Positions 1-6,387 are shown, counted from the first letter of the stretch. The stretch: DNA of 10,555 bases from CALEUX01 sp964521525 (GCA_964521525.1 CAZFTD010000124.1:1-10555); one strand, 5' to 3'. Translations and numbers: made by a program. The notes: a model not told the origin generated them from the sequence alone.

Positions 1-355
1 GGCGAAAACCTGTTTTACCTCCCGGTGTATAGGCATCATCGGAACGCAACCGTTTATTGGCGGTATAATGGTTTACCATGGAATCCATGTTACCAGCCGT
101 TACACCAAAAAAAAGGCGGGGAGTTCCCAGTTTTTTAAAATCGCGTAAATCGTCGCGCCAGTTTGGCTGTGGTACAATGGCCACTTTTAAACCCATTGAT
201 TCGAGCAAACGCCCAATTACCGCTGTTCCAAATGCCGGGTGGTCAACGTAGGCATCGCCCGAAAAGAGAATAACATCGGGCTGGTCCCATCCCAACTTCT
301 CCATTTCTTTCAACGAAATTGGCAACCAGCTATGAATATTTTCGTTTGGCTTCAA
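1..355 (-). CDS. ygiQ: YgiQ family radical SAM protein, N-terminal part (3' end beyond the window)
   Basis: The first 118 codons are present; the gene runs off the left edge. The translated segment closely follows the start of E. coli YgiQ from memory: WLP near residue 10, GWD at 23-25, SGDAYVDHP at 32-40, FFGVTAGNMDSM at about residues 82-93 and SDDAYTPGG near the right end of the fragment. This N-terminal UPF0313 domain precedes the radical SAM core; the CxxxCxxC iron-sulfur cysteines would lie outside the window. The cellular role of YgiQ is not well established. The start is placed at TTG (353-355 read on the minus strand): an in-frame TGA lies a few codons upstream, no ATG precedes the conserved WLP, and the first in-frame ATG (codon 18) would delete it. 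Nine A residues directly precede the TTG. Family assignment is very secure; the TTG start is an inference. Confidence 0.93.
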   Translation of the reverse strand, partial: MKPNENIHSWLPISLKEMEKLGWDQPDVILFSGDAYVDHPAFGTAVIGRLLESMGLKVAIVPQPNWRDDLRDFKKLGTPRLFFGVTAGNMDSMVNHYTANKRLRSDDAYTPGGKTGFR

Positions 356-368
356 TTTTTTTTTAGTA

Positions 369-376
369 CAAAGATA
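369..376 (-). promoter_or_regulatory. Bacteroidota -7 promoter element for ygiQ
   Basis: Read on the minus strand the bases are TATCTTTG, a full match to the TAnnTTTG -7 consensus of the main sigma factor in this phylum. It ends 13 bases before the proposed TTG start, so the leader would be under about ten bases. No TTTG is found 19 bp further upstream, so only the -7 element is supported. Confidence 0.6.
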
Positions 377-419
377 TCTTTTTTTCAGTCATTGTTTTTA
401 CAGTATCTTATTTGAATTG

Positions 420-457
420 TAAGTGTTAGACAGGATTAATGGTTAGTACATAATTTA
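420..457 (+). repeat. possible degenerate 7-bp phased stop-codon units
   Basis: Stop triplets start at 420 (TAA), 427 (TAG), 437 (TAA), 444 (TAG) and 451 (TAA): two units in register, a shift of three bases, then three more at 7-bp spacing. It lies in the divergent gap between ygiQ and the coiled-coil gene. The sequence is AT-rich, so chance is a real possibility. I list it because a much clearer array of the same kind lies at 4016-4064. Confidence 0.25.
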
Positions 458-535
458 ATTCCGGATTTTTTTTGTTAATTTGACTCCAATTTTGGAAAAG
501 TATATTATAATTTTTCATAATTTTAAACCCAATGT

Positions 536-543
536 TAACTTTG
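536..543 (+). promoter_or_regulatory. Bacteroidota -7 promoter element for the zapB-like/zapA genes
   Basis: TAACTTTG matches TAnnTTTG fully and ends 18 bases before the ATG at 562. At the position expected for the -33 element (513-516) the bases are TTTC, three of four matching TTTG. The implied leader is about 10-14 bases and contains no Shine-Dalgarno sequence. Confidence 0.65.
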
Positions 544-561
544 TAGAGTTAATTAAATAAC

Positions 562-855
562 ATGGTTAATCCAAATATAGATCTGGTAGTTAAACTTGAA
601 GAGAAAATTGACCGGTTGGTTGAGCGTTATCACACTGAGAAAGAGGAGAACAAAATTTTACGTGGTCAGATAACTCAATTAACCCGACAACTCGAAGAGG
701 CATCTTCATCCTATTCCCAACTTGAGGAACGGTTTAATAATTTAAAGATTTCCAAGTCTTTAGAGGCTTCAAGTGAAGATGTACATGAAACTAAGGTCAG
801 GATAAACCAAATAGTGCGGGAAATTGATAAGTGTATAGCTCTGTTAAATCGTTAA
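562..855 (+). CDS. small coiled-coil protein upstream of ZapA (ZapB-like)
   Basis: A 97-residue, highly charged protein with no signal peptide or membrane segment. Residues 8-64 have the hydrophobic spacing of a coiled coil, rich in E, K, R and Q. A linker of Ser/Ala/Glu (about 66-73) is followed by a second amphipathic helix at 75-97 with hydrophobic positions in INQIVREIDKCIALL. It is followed after nine bases by zapA, so the two are almost surely co-transcribed from the promoter at 536. By size, coiled-coil character and neighbour it resembles ZapB, the coiled-coil partner of ZapA at the FtsZ ring in proteobacteria, and a ZapA-binding role is my inference. I see no specific ZapB sequence motif, so homology is not claimed. 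The ATG at 562 sits 18 bases after the promoter motif, which supports this start. Confidence 0.85.
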   Translation: MVNPNIDLVVKLEEKIDRLVERYHTEKEENKILRGQITQLTRQLEEASSSYSQLEERFNNLKISKSLEASSEDVHETKVRINQIVREIDKCIALLNR

Positions 856-864
856 TAACGCCAT

Positions 865-1155
865 ATGGACGATAAACTTTCTATAAGGGTGAACGTGGCC
901 GACCGGTATTATCCACTACGTGTTGAACGGGATGATGAGGAAAGGATAAGAAAAGCTGCCAGGTTAATTAACGAAAAGGTTTTGCAGTATAAACAACGGT
1001 ACAACGACAAAGATGTTCAGGATTTTCTGGCCATGGCTGCTTTGCAATATGTAATTAAAGCGCTTGAAGTGGAAAACAGTCATGATGCAGCACCTGTTTT
1101 GGAAGCCGTTTCTATATTGGACCAAAAACTGGAGAACATTTTAGCAGAAGAATAG
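865..1155 (+). CDS. zapA: cell division protein ZapA
   Basis: A 96-residue protein of the ZapA family, small cytoplasmic proteins that bind and bundle FtsZ filaments at the division septum. The N-terminal part (residues 4-20, KLSIRVNVADRYYPLRV) is the beta-strand region that opens the family domain. Residues 24-44 (DEERIRKAARLINEKVLQY) are the characteristic helix, and DVQDFLAMAALQYV at 50-63 is the typical conserved stretch leading into the C-terminal coiled coil (64-94). Length is usual for the family. It starts nine bases after the coiled-coil gene, with no ribosome-binding sequence. The 119-bp gap to rny holds a strong hairpin with a T-run, so transcription of this pair may stop there, at least in part. 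Confidence 0.93.
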   Translation: MDDKLSIRVNVADRYYPLRVERDDEERIRKAARLINEKVLQYKQRYNDKDVQDFLAMAALQYVIKALEVENSHDAAPVLEAVSILDQKLENILAEE

Positions 1156-1159
1156 TCTT

Positions 1160-1248
1160 ATTTTATAGAGCACCCGCATTTTTTCCTTGAAACAAGCAAC
1201 AACCGGTTGTTTGTGATGATGTTTTATCAGGGAGAAGATGCTTTTTTT
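1160..1248 (+). ncRNA. candidate structured RNA between zapA and rny (possibly 6S RNA)
   Basis: The gap can fold into one long rod. Bases 1176-1190 pair with 1227-1241 in 15 consecutive pairs (three G-U). An asymmetric internal region follows, then an apical hairpin around the palindrome AACAACCGGTTGTT (1198-1211). A long closing stem, interior bubble and terminal hairpin is the general shape of 6S RNA, which mimics an open promoter and binds RNA polymerase. I also recall, without being able to check, 6S RNA being annotated between zapA and rny in Bacteroidota. Against this, the rod is only 66 nt, shorter than the roughly 100 nt I expect, the bubble is small, and no TAnnTTTG promoter lies directly upstream. 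The RNA could be processed from the zapA transcript. Boundaries are approximate. The simpler alternative is a plain terminator. Confidence 0.4.
1176..1248 (+). terminator. long-stem intrinsic terminator between zapA and rny
   Basis: The 15-bp stem 1176-1190 / 1227-1241 is followed immediately by seven T (1242-1248), the form of a Rho-independent terminator, although the stem is unusually long and its loop (36 nt) is itself structured. It would separate zapA from rny or let only part of the transcription through. No perfect promoter for rny is visible in the 26 bases that remain before its ATG, which argues for partial read-through or a weak promoter in the AT-rich stretch 1249-1265. Confidence 0.6.
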
Positions 1249-1274
1249 ATATATATAACTTAAAATGTTTAATA

Positions 1275-2804
1275 ATGGAAATAGTAATAGGCGTTATTGC
1301 TTTTTTTGCTGGTGGATTGATTGCCTGGCTTATAATAGTTAAGGCATTACAATCGCGTTCGCGGAAAATAATACGCGAAGCTGAGGCAGAAGCAGAAGTG
1401 ATAAAGAAAGATAAAATCCTTCAGGCAAAAGAGAAATTTCTGTATTTGAAAGCAGAACATGAGAAAGAAATTAATAACCGGAATGCCAAAATACTGGTAA
1501 TTGAAAACAAACTGAAACAAAAGGAAACTGCCATATCGCAGAAATTTGAAGAGATTCAACGCAAAAGTAAGGAAGTTGATACCATTCGTGAAAATCTGAC
1601 TTCACAAATGGAATTGGTTGAGAAGAAAAGTGACGAATTAGATAAGTTACACAAGCAACAGGTCGATAAACTTGAATCAATCTCAGGTATTTCGGCTGAG
1701 GAAGCCAAAGAGTTACTTATTGAATCGCTTAAAAATGAAGCGCGTACCGAAGCTATGTCCTATATCAACGATATTGTTGATGAAGCAAAAATAAATGCCA
1801 ATAAAGAAGCTAAGAGAATTGTTCTGAATACCATACAAAGGGTGTCTACTGAAACGGCCATTGAGAATTCGGTGACCATTTTTCACATTGATTCAGATGA
1901 GATTAAAGGTCGGATTATTGGTCGTGAAGGTCGAAACATCAGAGCGCTTGAAGCTGCCACCGGCATTGAAATTATTGTGGATGATACACCCGAGGCCATT
2001 GTGCTTTCAGGCTTTGACCCCATGCGTCGCGAAATAGCCCGTTTGGCCTTACATCAGCTTGTAACCGATGGCCGTATTCACCCGGCTCGTATTGAAGAGG
2101 TAGTGAACAAAGTTCGCAAGCAGGTTGAAGAAGAAATTATTGAAACCGGTAAGCGTACAACTATTGATTTGGGAGTGCATGGTTTACATCCTGAATTAAT
2201 TAAGCTGGTGGGTAAAATGAAATACCGCTCATCTTACGGTCAGAACCTGCTTCAGCACAGCCGCGAAACAGCCAATCTTTGCGCCATTATGGCAACTGAA
2301 TTGGGTTTAAATGCTAAAAAAGCCAAAAGAGCCGGTTTGCTGCACGATATTGGCAAGGTTTCAGATGAAGACCCCGAATTACCACACGCTATTTTGGGTA
2401 TGAAACTGGCCGAAAAATATAAAGAAAAGCCGGATATCTGCAATGCCATTGGTGCTCACCACGATGAAGTGGAGATGACCACATTGATTGCCCCCATTAT
2501 TCAGGTTTGCGATGCTATTAGTGGTGCTCGTCCGGGTGCCCGCCGTGAAGTAGTTGAAGCATATATTAAGCGTTTAAAGGATTTAGAAACCCTGGCACTG
2601 AATTACCCCGGTGTGCTTAAAACATACGCCATTCAGGCCGGACGCGAATTGCGGGTTATTGTTGGCAGCGAAAAGGTGACCGATAAAGAGGCCGAAGAAT
2701 TATCGTTTGATATTGCCAAGAAAATACAAACCGAGATGACCTATCCCGGACAGGTGAAAATAACTGTAATAAGGGAAACACGAGCCATTAGTTTTGCAAA
2801 ATAA
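1275..2804 (+). CDS. rny: ribonuclease Y
   Basis: A 509-residue membrane-anchored endoribonuclease that starts decay of many mRNAs. Domains in order: one N-terminal membrane helix (about residues 3-24) with the rest in the cytoplasm; a long charged coiled coil (about 27-190, DUF3552 region); a KH RNA-binding domain with the GRIIGREGRN loop at 212-221; and an HD metal-dependent phosphohydrolase domain with QHS (H328), the HD pair H357-D358 in LLHDIGK, HHDEVE at 395-400 and a downstream Asp in QVCDAIS (D413). All metal-binding positions expected for the family are present and the length is normal (about 510-520). The start is chosen because the membrane helix begins directly after the ATG. It follows zapA with a terminator-like RNA structure between them, and ends in its own clear terminator. 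Confidence 0.97.
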   Translation: MEIVIGVIAFFAGGLIAWLIIVKALQSRSRKIIREAEAEAEVIKKDKILQAKEKFLYLKAEHEKEINNRNAKILVIENKLKQKETAISQKFEEIQRKSKEVDTIRENLTSQMELVEKKSDELDKLHKQQVDKLESISGISAEEAKELLIESLKNEARTEAMSYINDIVDEAKINANKEAKRIVLNTIQRVSTETAIENSVTIFHIDSDEIKGRIIGREGRNIRALEAATGIEIIVDDTPEAIVLSGFDPMRREIARLALHQLVTDGRIHPARIEEVVNKVRKQVEEEIIETGKRTTIDLGVHGLHPELIKLVGKMKYRSSYGQNLLQHSRETANLCAIMATELGLNAKKAKRAGLLHDIGKVSDEDPELPHAILGMKLAEKYKEKPDICNAIGAHHDEVEMTTLIAPIIQVCDAISGARPGARREVVEAYIKRLKDLETLALNYPGVLKTYAIQAGRELRVIVGSEKVTDKEAEELSFDIAKKIQTEMTYPGQVKITVIRETRAISFAK

Positions 2805-2829
2805 TCAGACGAATAGATAATAAAGGAGG

Positions 2830-2860
2830 AGGCTGTCATTTTTTGGCAGCCTTTACTTTT
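2830..2860 (+). terminator. intrinsic terminator after rny
   Basis: Bases 2830-2838 (AGGCTGTCA) pair with 2844-2852 (TGGCAGCCT) in nine pairs, one of them G-U, around a five-T loop. TTTACTTTTT follows. It lies 25 bases after the rny stop codon. Confidence 0.85.
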
Positions 2861-2904
2861 TAGACTGCACCCAAATTAATGAAGAAGGCAAAAAATAAAA
2901 TGCT

Positions 2905-2912
2905 TACTTTTG
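2905..2912 (+). promoter_or_regulatory. Bacteroidota -7 promoter element for the epimerase gene
   Basis: TACTTTTG matches TAnnTTTG fully and ends 18 bases before the ATG at 2931, the same distance as at the 536 promoter. No TTTG is seen at the -33 position. It comes after the rny terminator, so the epimerase has its own transcription start. Confidence 0.65.
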
Positions 2913-2930
2913 TTACTTTAATAGAGTTGT

Positions 2931-3914
2931 ATGAGCAAAATTGAAAATAAACATGTATTAGTTACCGGAGGAGCCGGTTTTATTGGCTCAAACCTTGTTG
3001 GTATGCTATTAAAACAAAACAACCAGGTAACTTGCTTAGATAATTTCTCAACCGGAAAACGTGAAAATATTTCAGAATTCTTAACCAATCCTGCTTTTAA
3101 ACTGATTGAAGGTGATATTAGAGATCTTAATACCTGCATAGAAGCTACCAACGGCGTTGAAATTGTTCTGCATCAGGCTGCTTTGGGGTCGGTTCCTCGG
3201 TCGATAAAAGACCCTATCACCACCAATGAAGTGAATATCAGTGGTTTTTTAAATATGTTGGTTGCCTCGCGCGACAATGGTGTAAAACGCATGGTGTATG
3301 CTGCCAGTAGTTCAACCTATGGCGACAGCAAGGAGATGCCAAAAATTGAAGAGCGTATTGGAAATCCATTGTCGCCTTACGCTGTAACCAAATATGTTAA
3401 CGAATTATATGCATCAGTATTTGCCAGCACATATAAAATGCAACTTGTGGGACTGCGATATTTTAATGTTTTTGGCCCAAAGCAAGACCCTCATGGTGCT
3501 TATGCAGCAGTCATTCCTTTGTTTATTAAGAATCTGATATCGGGAGTTTCACCGGTTATTAATGGCGATGGAAACTATTCGCGCGATTTTACCTACATTG
3601 CTAATGTGGTGCAGGCCAATCAACTGGCAGCAATGGTTGATAACCGACTGGCTATTAATACTGTTTACAATATTGCCTGTGGAGCGCGTACTACCCTTAA
3701 TGAATTGGTTGAAATACTGAGAAATCTTTTGTCGGCCTACAATCCGGAAATTGCTAAAGTTGAAATTGTTCATGGGCCCGAACGCCTGGGGGATATACCA
3801 CATTCGTTGGCATCTATTGATAAAGCTCGCCAATTGTTAAATTATAACCCCACACATCAGCTCAAAGACGGTTTAACTGAAGCTATTGGCTGGTATTGGG
3901 AAAACCTGAAATAA
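2931..3914 (+). CDS. wbpP: UDP-N-acetylglucosamine 4-epimerase, WbpP type (extended SDR)
   Basis: A 327-residue NAD-dependent epimerase/dehydratase. The Rossmann nucleotide loop is GGAGFIG at 13-19. The catalytic triad is S126 (in AASSSTYGD), Y150 and K154 (in SPYAVTKY). Several stretches agree with Pseudomonas aeruginosa WbpP as I remember it: LHQAALGSVPRSI at 80-92, GNPLSPYAVTKYVNE at 144-158, LRYFNVFG at 175-182, and NGDG followed by SRDF. GDIPHS near 288-292 aligns with WbpP GDVRHS, where a Ser admits N-acetylated substrates; S292 is kept. The expected reaction interconverts UDP-GlcNAc and UDP-GalNAc (or the matching uronic acids), feeding capsule, O-antigen or glycoprotein synthesis. It has its own promoter and precedes gmd-fcl by 264 bp. 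The exact substrate cannot be settled from sequence; other names for close relatives are Gne and TviC. Confidence 0.9.
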   Translation: MSKIENKHVLVTGGAGFIGSNLVGMLLKQNNQVTCLDNFSTGKRENISEFLTNPAFKLIEGDIRDLNTCIEATNGVEIVLHQAALGSVPRSIKDPITTNEVNISGFLNMLVASRDNGVKRMVYAASSSTYGDSKEMPKIEERIGNPLSPYAVTKYVNELYASVFASTYKMQLVGLRYFNVFGPKQDPHGAYAAVIPLFIKNLISGVSPVINGDGNYSRDFTYIANVVQANQLAAMVDNRLAINTVYNIACGARTTLNELVEILRNLLSAYNPEIAKVEIVHGPERLGDIPHSLASIDKARQLLNYNPTHQLKDGLTEAIGWYWENLK

Positions 3915-4015
3915 AAAGTGACTGTTTAAATTTAGTTTTCTGGTTTTATTTAGACTATAACAAGTTTTGACTTGTGTTCAGGTTCATTGAAAACAGACAG
4001 AAGCCAGCAGTTTTT

Positions 4016-4064
4016 TAGCTCTTAGGTACTAGATCCTAGCAACTAATGCCTGACAGCTAATAAT
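4016..4064 (+). repeat. seven tandem 7-bp units each beginning with a stop codon
   Basis: Reading every seventh base from 4016 gives a stop triplet each time: TAG 4016, TAG 4023, TAG 4030, TAG 4037, TAA 4044, TGA 4051, TAA 4058. The remaining four bases of each unit vary, so this is a phased pattern rather than a sequence repeat. Because 7 is not a multiple of 3, the array places stops in all three plus-strand frames. It sits in the 264-bp gap between the epimerase and gmd, about 100 bases after one stop codon and 115 before the next ATG. The rest of the gap shows a 6-bp inverted repeat at 3960-3975 but no convincing terminator and no full TAnnTTTG promoter for gmd. Function unknown. Confidence 0.6.
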
Positions 4065-4178
4065 TTTTGTATTATCCCAATACTCGGGGCATCGCGTCTG
4101 AAAAATTTTATATAACAGCTTTTAACGACAAAAGTGCAAACAGAAAATAATAAAGAACTATCAAACGAAAATTGATTT

Positions 4179-5294
4179 ATGGCTAAAACAGCGTTGATTT
4201 CCGGGGTAACCGGTCAGGATGGTGCCTATTTATCGGAATATCTGTTAAAGAAGGGGTACATAGTGCATGGTATTAAAAGGCGCAGTTCAATGTTTAATAC
4301 CGATAGAATCGACCATATCTATCAGGATCCGCATTTAGAAAACAGAAATTTTATTCTTCATTACGGCGATTTAACCGACTCAACCAACCTGATTCGTATT
4401 ATTCAGGAAACACAGCCCGACGAGATTTATAATCTGGCGGCCATGTCGCATGTTGGTGTTAGTTTCGATACACCGGAATACACCGCCAATGCTGATGGTA
4501 TTGGTACTTTGCGTTTTCTGGAGGCAATTCGGTTGCTGGGGTTAAAGGATAAAACCCGGTTCTACCAGGCCTCAACATCAGAGTTGTACGGACTGGTTCA
4601 GGAGGTACCCCAATCGGAGCGCACACCTTTTTATCCACGCTCTCCCTATGCTGTAGCTAAACTTTATGGTTACTGGATTACGGTTAATTATCGCGAAGCA
4701 TATAACATGTATGCCTGTAACGGTATATTGTTTAACCATGAATCACCAATCAGGGGCGAAACTTTTGTTACCCGGAAAATTACCCGCGCTGTGGCGCGCA
4801 TTGGATTAGGATTGCAGGAAAAACTGTTTTTAGGAAATTTATCTGCCAAGCGCGACTGGGGTCATGCCAAGGACTACATAAAGGCCATGTACCTGATTCT
4901 TCAGCAGGATAATCCCGATGATTATGTTATTGCTACCGGAATTACCACCGAAGTGCGCGATTTTGTTAGAATGGCTTTCGCATTCATTGGTTGTAACATC
5001 GAATTCAGAGGTGAAGGTGTTGAAGAAAAAGGGTATATAGTGGAATGTAATATGTCAGAATATCAGCATTTAATGAATAAATGTGTAGTAGAAGTTGACC
5101 CCAGGTATTTCCGGCCAAGTGAGGTTGAATTGCTTATAGGCGATCCATCAAAAGCTAAAACCAAACTGGGCTGGGAGCCCAAATACGACCTTAAAGCTCT
5201 GGTTGATGATATGATGGCTTCGGATATAAAGCTGATGCAGAAAGAAAAGTATTTGGGCGAAGGCGGTTATCGAACTTTAAATTATTTTGAATAA
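4179..5294 (+). CDS. gmd: GDP-mannose 4,6-dehydratase
   Basis: A 371-residue extended SDR enzyme that converts GDP-D-mannose to GDP-4-keto-6-deoxy-D-mannose with tightly bound NADP, the first step to GDP-L-fucose. The nucleotide-binding loop is GVTGQDG at 9-15, followed by the GMD signature HGIKRRSSMFNTDRIDH (30-46). Catalytic residues fall at the same numbers as in the E. coli enzyme: T133 and E135 in ASTSELYG, Y157 and K161 in SPYAVAK. FNHESPIRGETFVTRK (185-200) and KRDWGHAKDYI (224-234) are family hallmarks of the sugar-nucleotide site. Length is normal. The stop codon TAA (5292-5294) shares its last base with the ATG of fcl, so the two enzymes are translationally coupled. No clear promoter was found upstream. 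Confidence 0.97.
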   Translation: MAKTALISGVTGQDGAYLSEYLLKKGYIVHGIKRRSSMFNTDRIDHIYQDPHLENRNFILHYGDLTDSTNLIRIIQETQPDEIYNLAAMSHVGVSFDTPEYTANADGIGTLRFLEAIRLLGLKDKTRFYQASTSELYGLVQEVPQSERTPFYPRSPYAVAKLYGYWITVNYREAYNMYACNGILFNHESPIRGETFVTRKITRAVARIGLGLQEKLFLGNLSAKRDWGHAKDYIKAMYLILQQDNPDDYVIATGITTEVRDFVRMAFAFIGCNIEFRGEGVEEKGYIVECNMSEYQHLMNKCVVEVDPRYFRPSEVELLIGDPSKAKTKLGWEPKYDLKALVDDMMASDIKLMQKEKYLGEGGYRTLNYFE

Positions 5295-6385
5295 TGGATT
5301 TTGGCAGTAAAATATATATCGCCGGTCATAATGGTTTGGTTGGCTCGGCCATAACGGCTGAACTTCGAAAGCAGGGATACCATAACTTGGTTCTTCCATC
5401 GAGGGAAACGCTTGATTTGTTGGATCAGGTGCAGGTTAATAAGTTTTTTGAAACTCAAAAACCCGAGTATGTTTTTCTGGCTGCAGCCAAAGTGGGAGGC
5501 ATTATGGCCAATAATATTTACAGGGCCGATTTTATTTATGAGAATCTTCAAATTCAGAATAATATTATTCATGCCGCCTGGAAAAATGGTGTTAAAAAGC
5601 TTTTATTTTTGGGTAGCTCATGTATTTACCCCAGAGAATGTCCTCAGCCTATGAAGGAAGAATATTTGCTGACATCTCCTTTAGAGTACACCAACGAACC
5701 TTATGCCATTGCCAAAATAGCCGGGATTAAGCTGTGCGAATCGTATAATATTCAGTATAATACTGATTTTATTGCAGTAATGCCTACCAATCTTTACGGG
5801 CAAAACGATAACTACAATTTGCATCATTCACATGTTTTGCCGGCCTTAATCAGAAAAATGCATCTGGGAAAATTGCTGTTGAGCAACAATTATGAAGCCA
5901 TTAGAACCGATTTAAACCGGCGCCCTATGCAGGGGATTAACTCCAATGCGTCTAACCATGAAATTGACAACCTTTTGGAAACCTTCGGCATTTTCAGAGT
6001 GACTGATAATGTTGAAATAAAGCTTTGGGGTAGTGGAAATCCTCGACGCGAGTTTCTGCATTCGAGCGATTTGGCTAAAGCTGTTATTTTTGTTATGAAT
6101 AACATCAGTTTTAAAGATATTGTGAAAGAGCGAAACATGGTAGAGGTTAGAAATACCCATATTAACATTGGCTCGGGCGAAGATTTATCGATTAGCGAAC
6201 TTTCTGATTTGGTTAAGCGTATAACCGGTTTTAATGGCTCAATTACCTGGAATCCGGAAAAGCCCGATGGTACATACCGGAAATTGATGGATGTATCGCG
6301 TCTGAAAGCAATGGGTTGGAAACAGGAGATTTCACTTGAGGAGGGCATTCAACAGGTTTATAAAGATTATTGTAATGCTGTTTAA
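5294..6385 (+). CDS. fcl: GDP-L-fucose synthase
   Basis: A 363-residue SDR enzyme doing the C3/C5 epimerisation and NADPH-dependent 4-reduction that turns the Gmd product into GDP-L-fucose. The nucleotide loop is GHNGLVG at 11-17. AAAKVGGIMANN (63-74) is a family signature. Catalytic residues are S108 and C110 in LGSSCIYP, Y137 and K141 in PYAIAKIAG, and H180, each one residue later than in E. coli. MPTNLYGQNDNY (163-174) and RREFLHSSDLA (251-261) are also conserved. It is about 40 residues longer than the E. coli enzyme (321 as I recall). One extra charged segment at roughly 198-236 lies between the substrate helices and the LWGSG strand, with a smaller one near 272-286; longer Fcl proteins of this kind are usual in Bacteroidota. 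It overlaps gmd by one base and no terminator is evident before the next promoter. Confidence 0.96.
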   Translation: MDFGSKIYIAGHNGLVGSAITAELRKQGYHNLVLPSRETLDLLDQVQVNKFFETQKPEYVFLAAAKVGGIMANNIYRADFIYENLQIQNNIIHAAWKNGVKKLLFLGSSCIYPRECPQPMKEEYLLTSPLEYTNEPYAIAKIAGIKLCESYNIQYNTDFIAVMPTNLYGQNDNYNLHHSHVLPALIRKMHLGKLLLSNNYEAIRTDLNRRPMQGINSNASNHEIDNLLETFGIFRVTDNVEIKLWGSGNPRREFLHSSDLAKAVIFVMNNISFKDIVKERNMVEVRNTHINIGSGEDLSISELSDLVKRITGFNGSITWNPEKPDGTYRKLMDVSRLKAMGWKQEISLEEGIQQVYKDYCNAV

Positions 6386-6387
6386 CA

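Noticed and set aside
3960..3975. 6-bp hairpin (ACAAGT / ACTTGT) as a terminator for the epimerase
   Set aside because: The stem is short and weak and no T-run follows.
3915..4178. Insertion sequence or phage attachment remnant in the wbpP-gmd gap
   Set aside because: I found no terminal inverted repeats, target duplication, or recombinase fragment. Only the phased stop pattern stands out.
5890..6348. 152-codon open frame on the minus strand inside fcl
   Set aside because: It is fully antisense to a well-supported enzyme, its translation is low in recognisable motifs, and other long antisense frames in the same window have the same cause.
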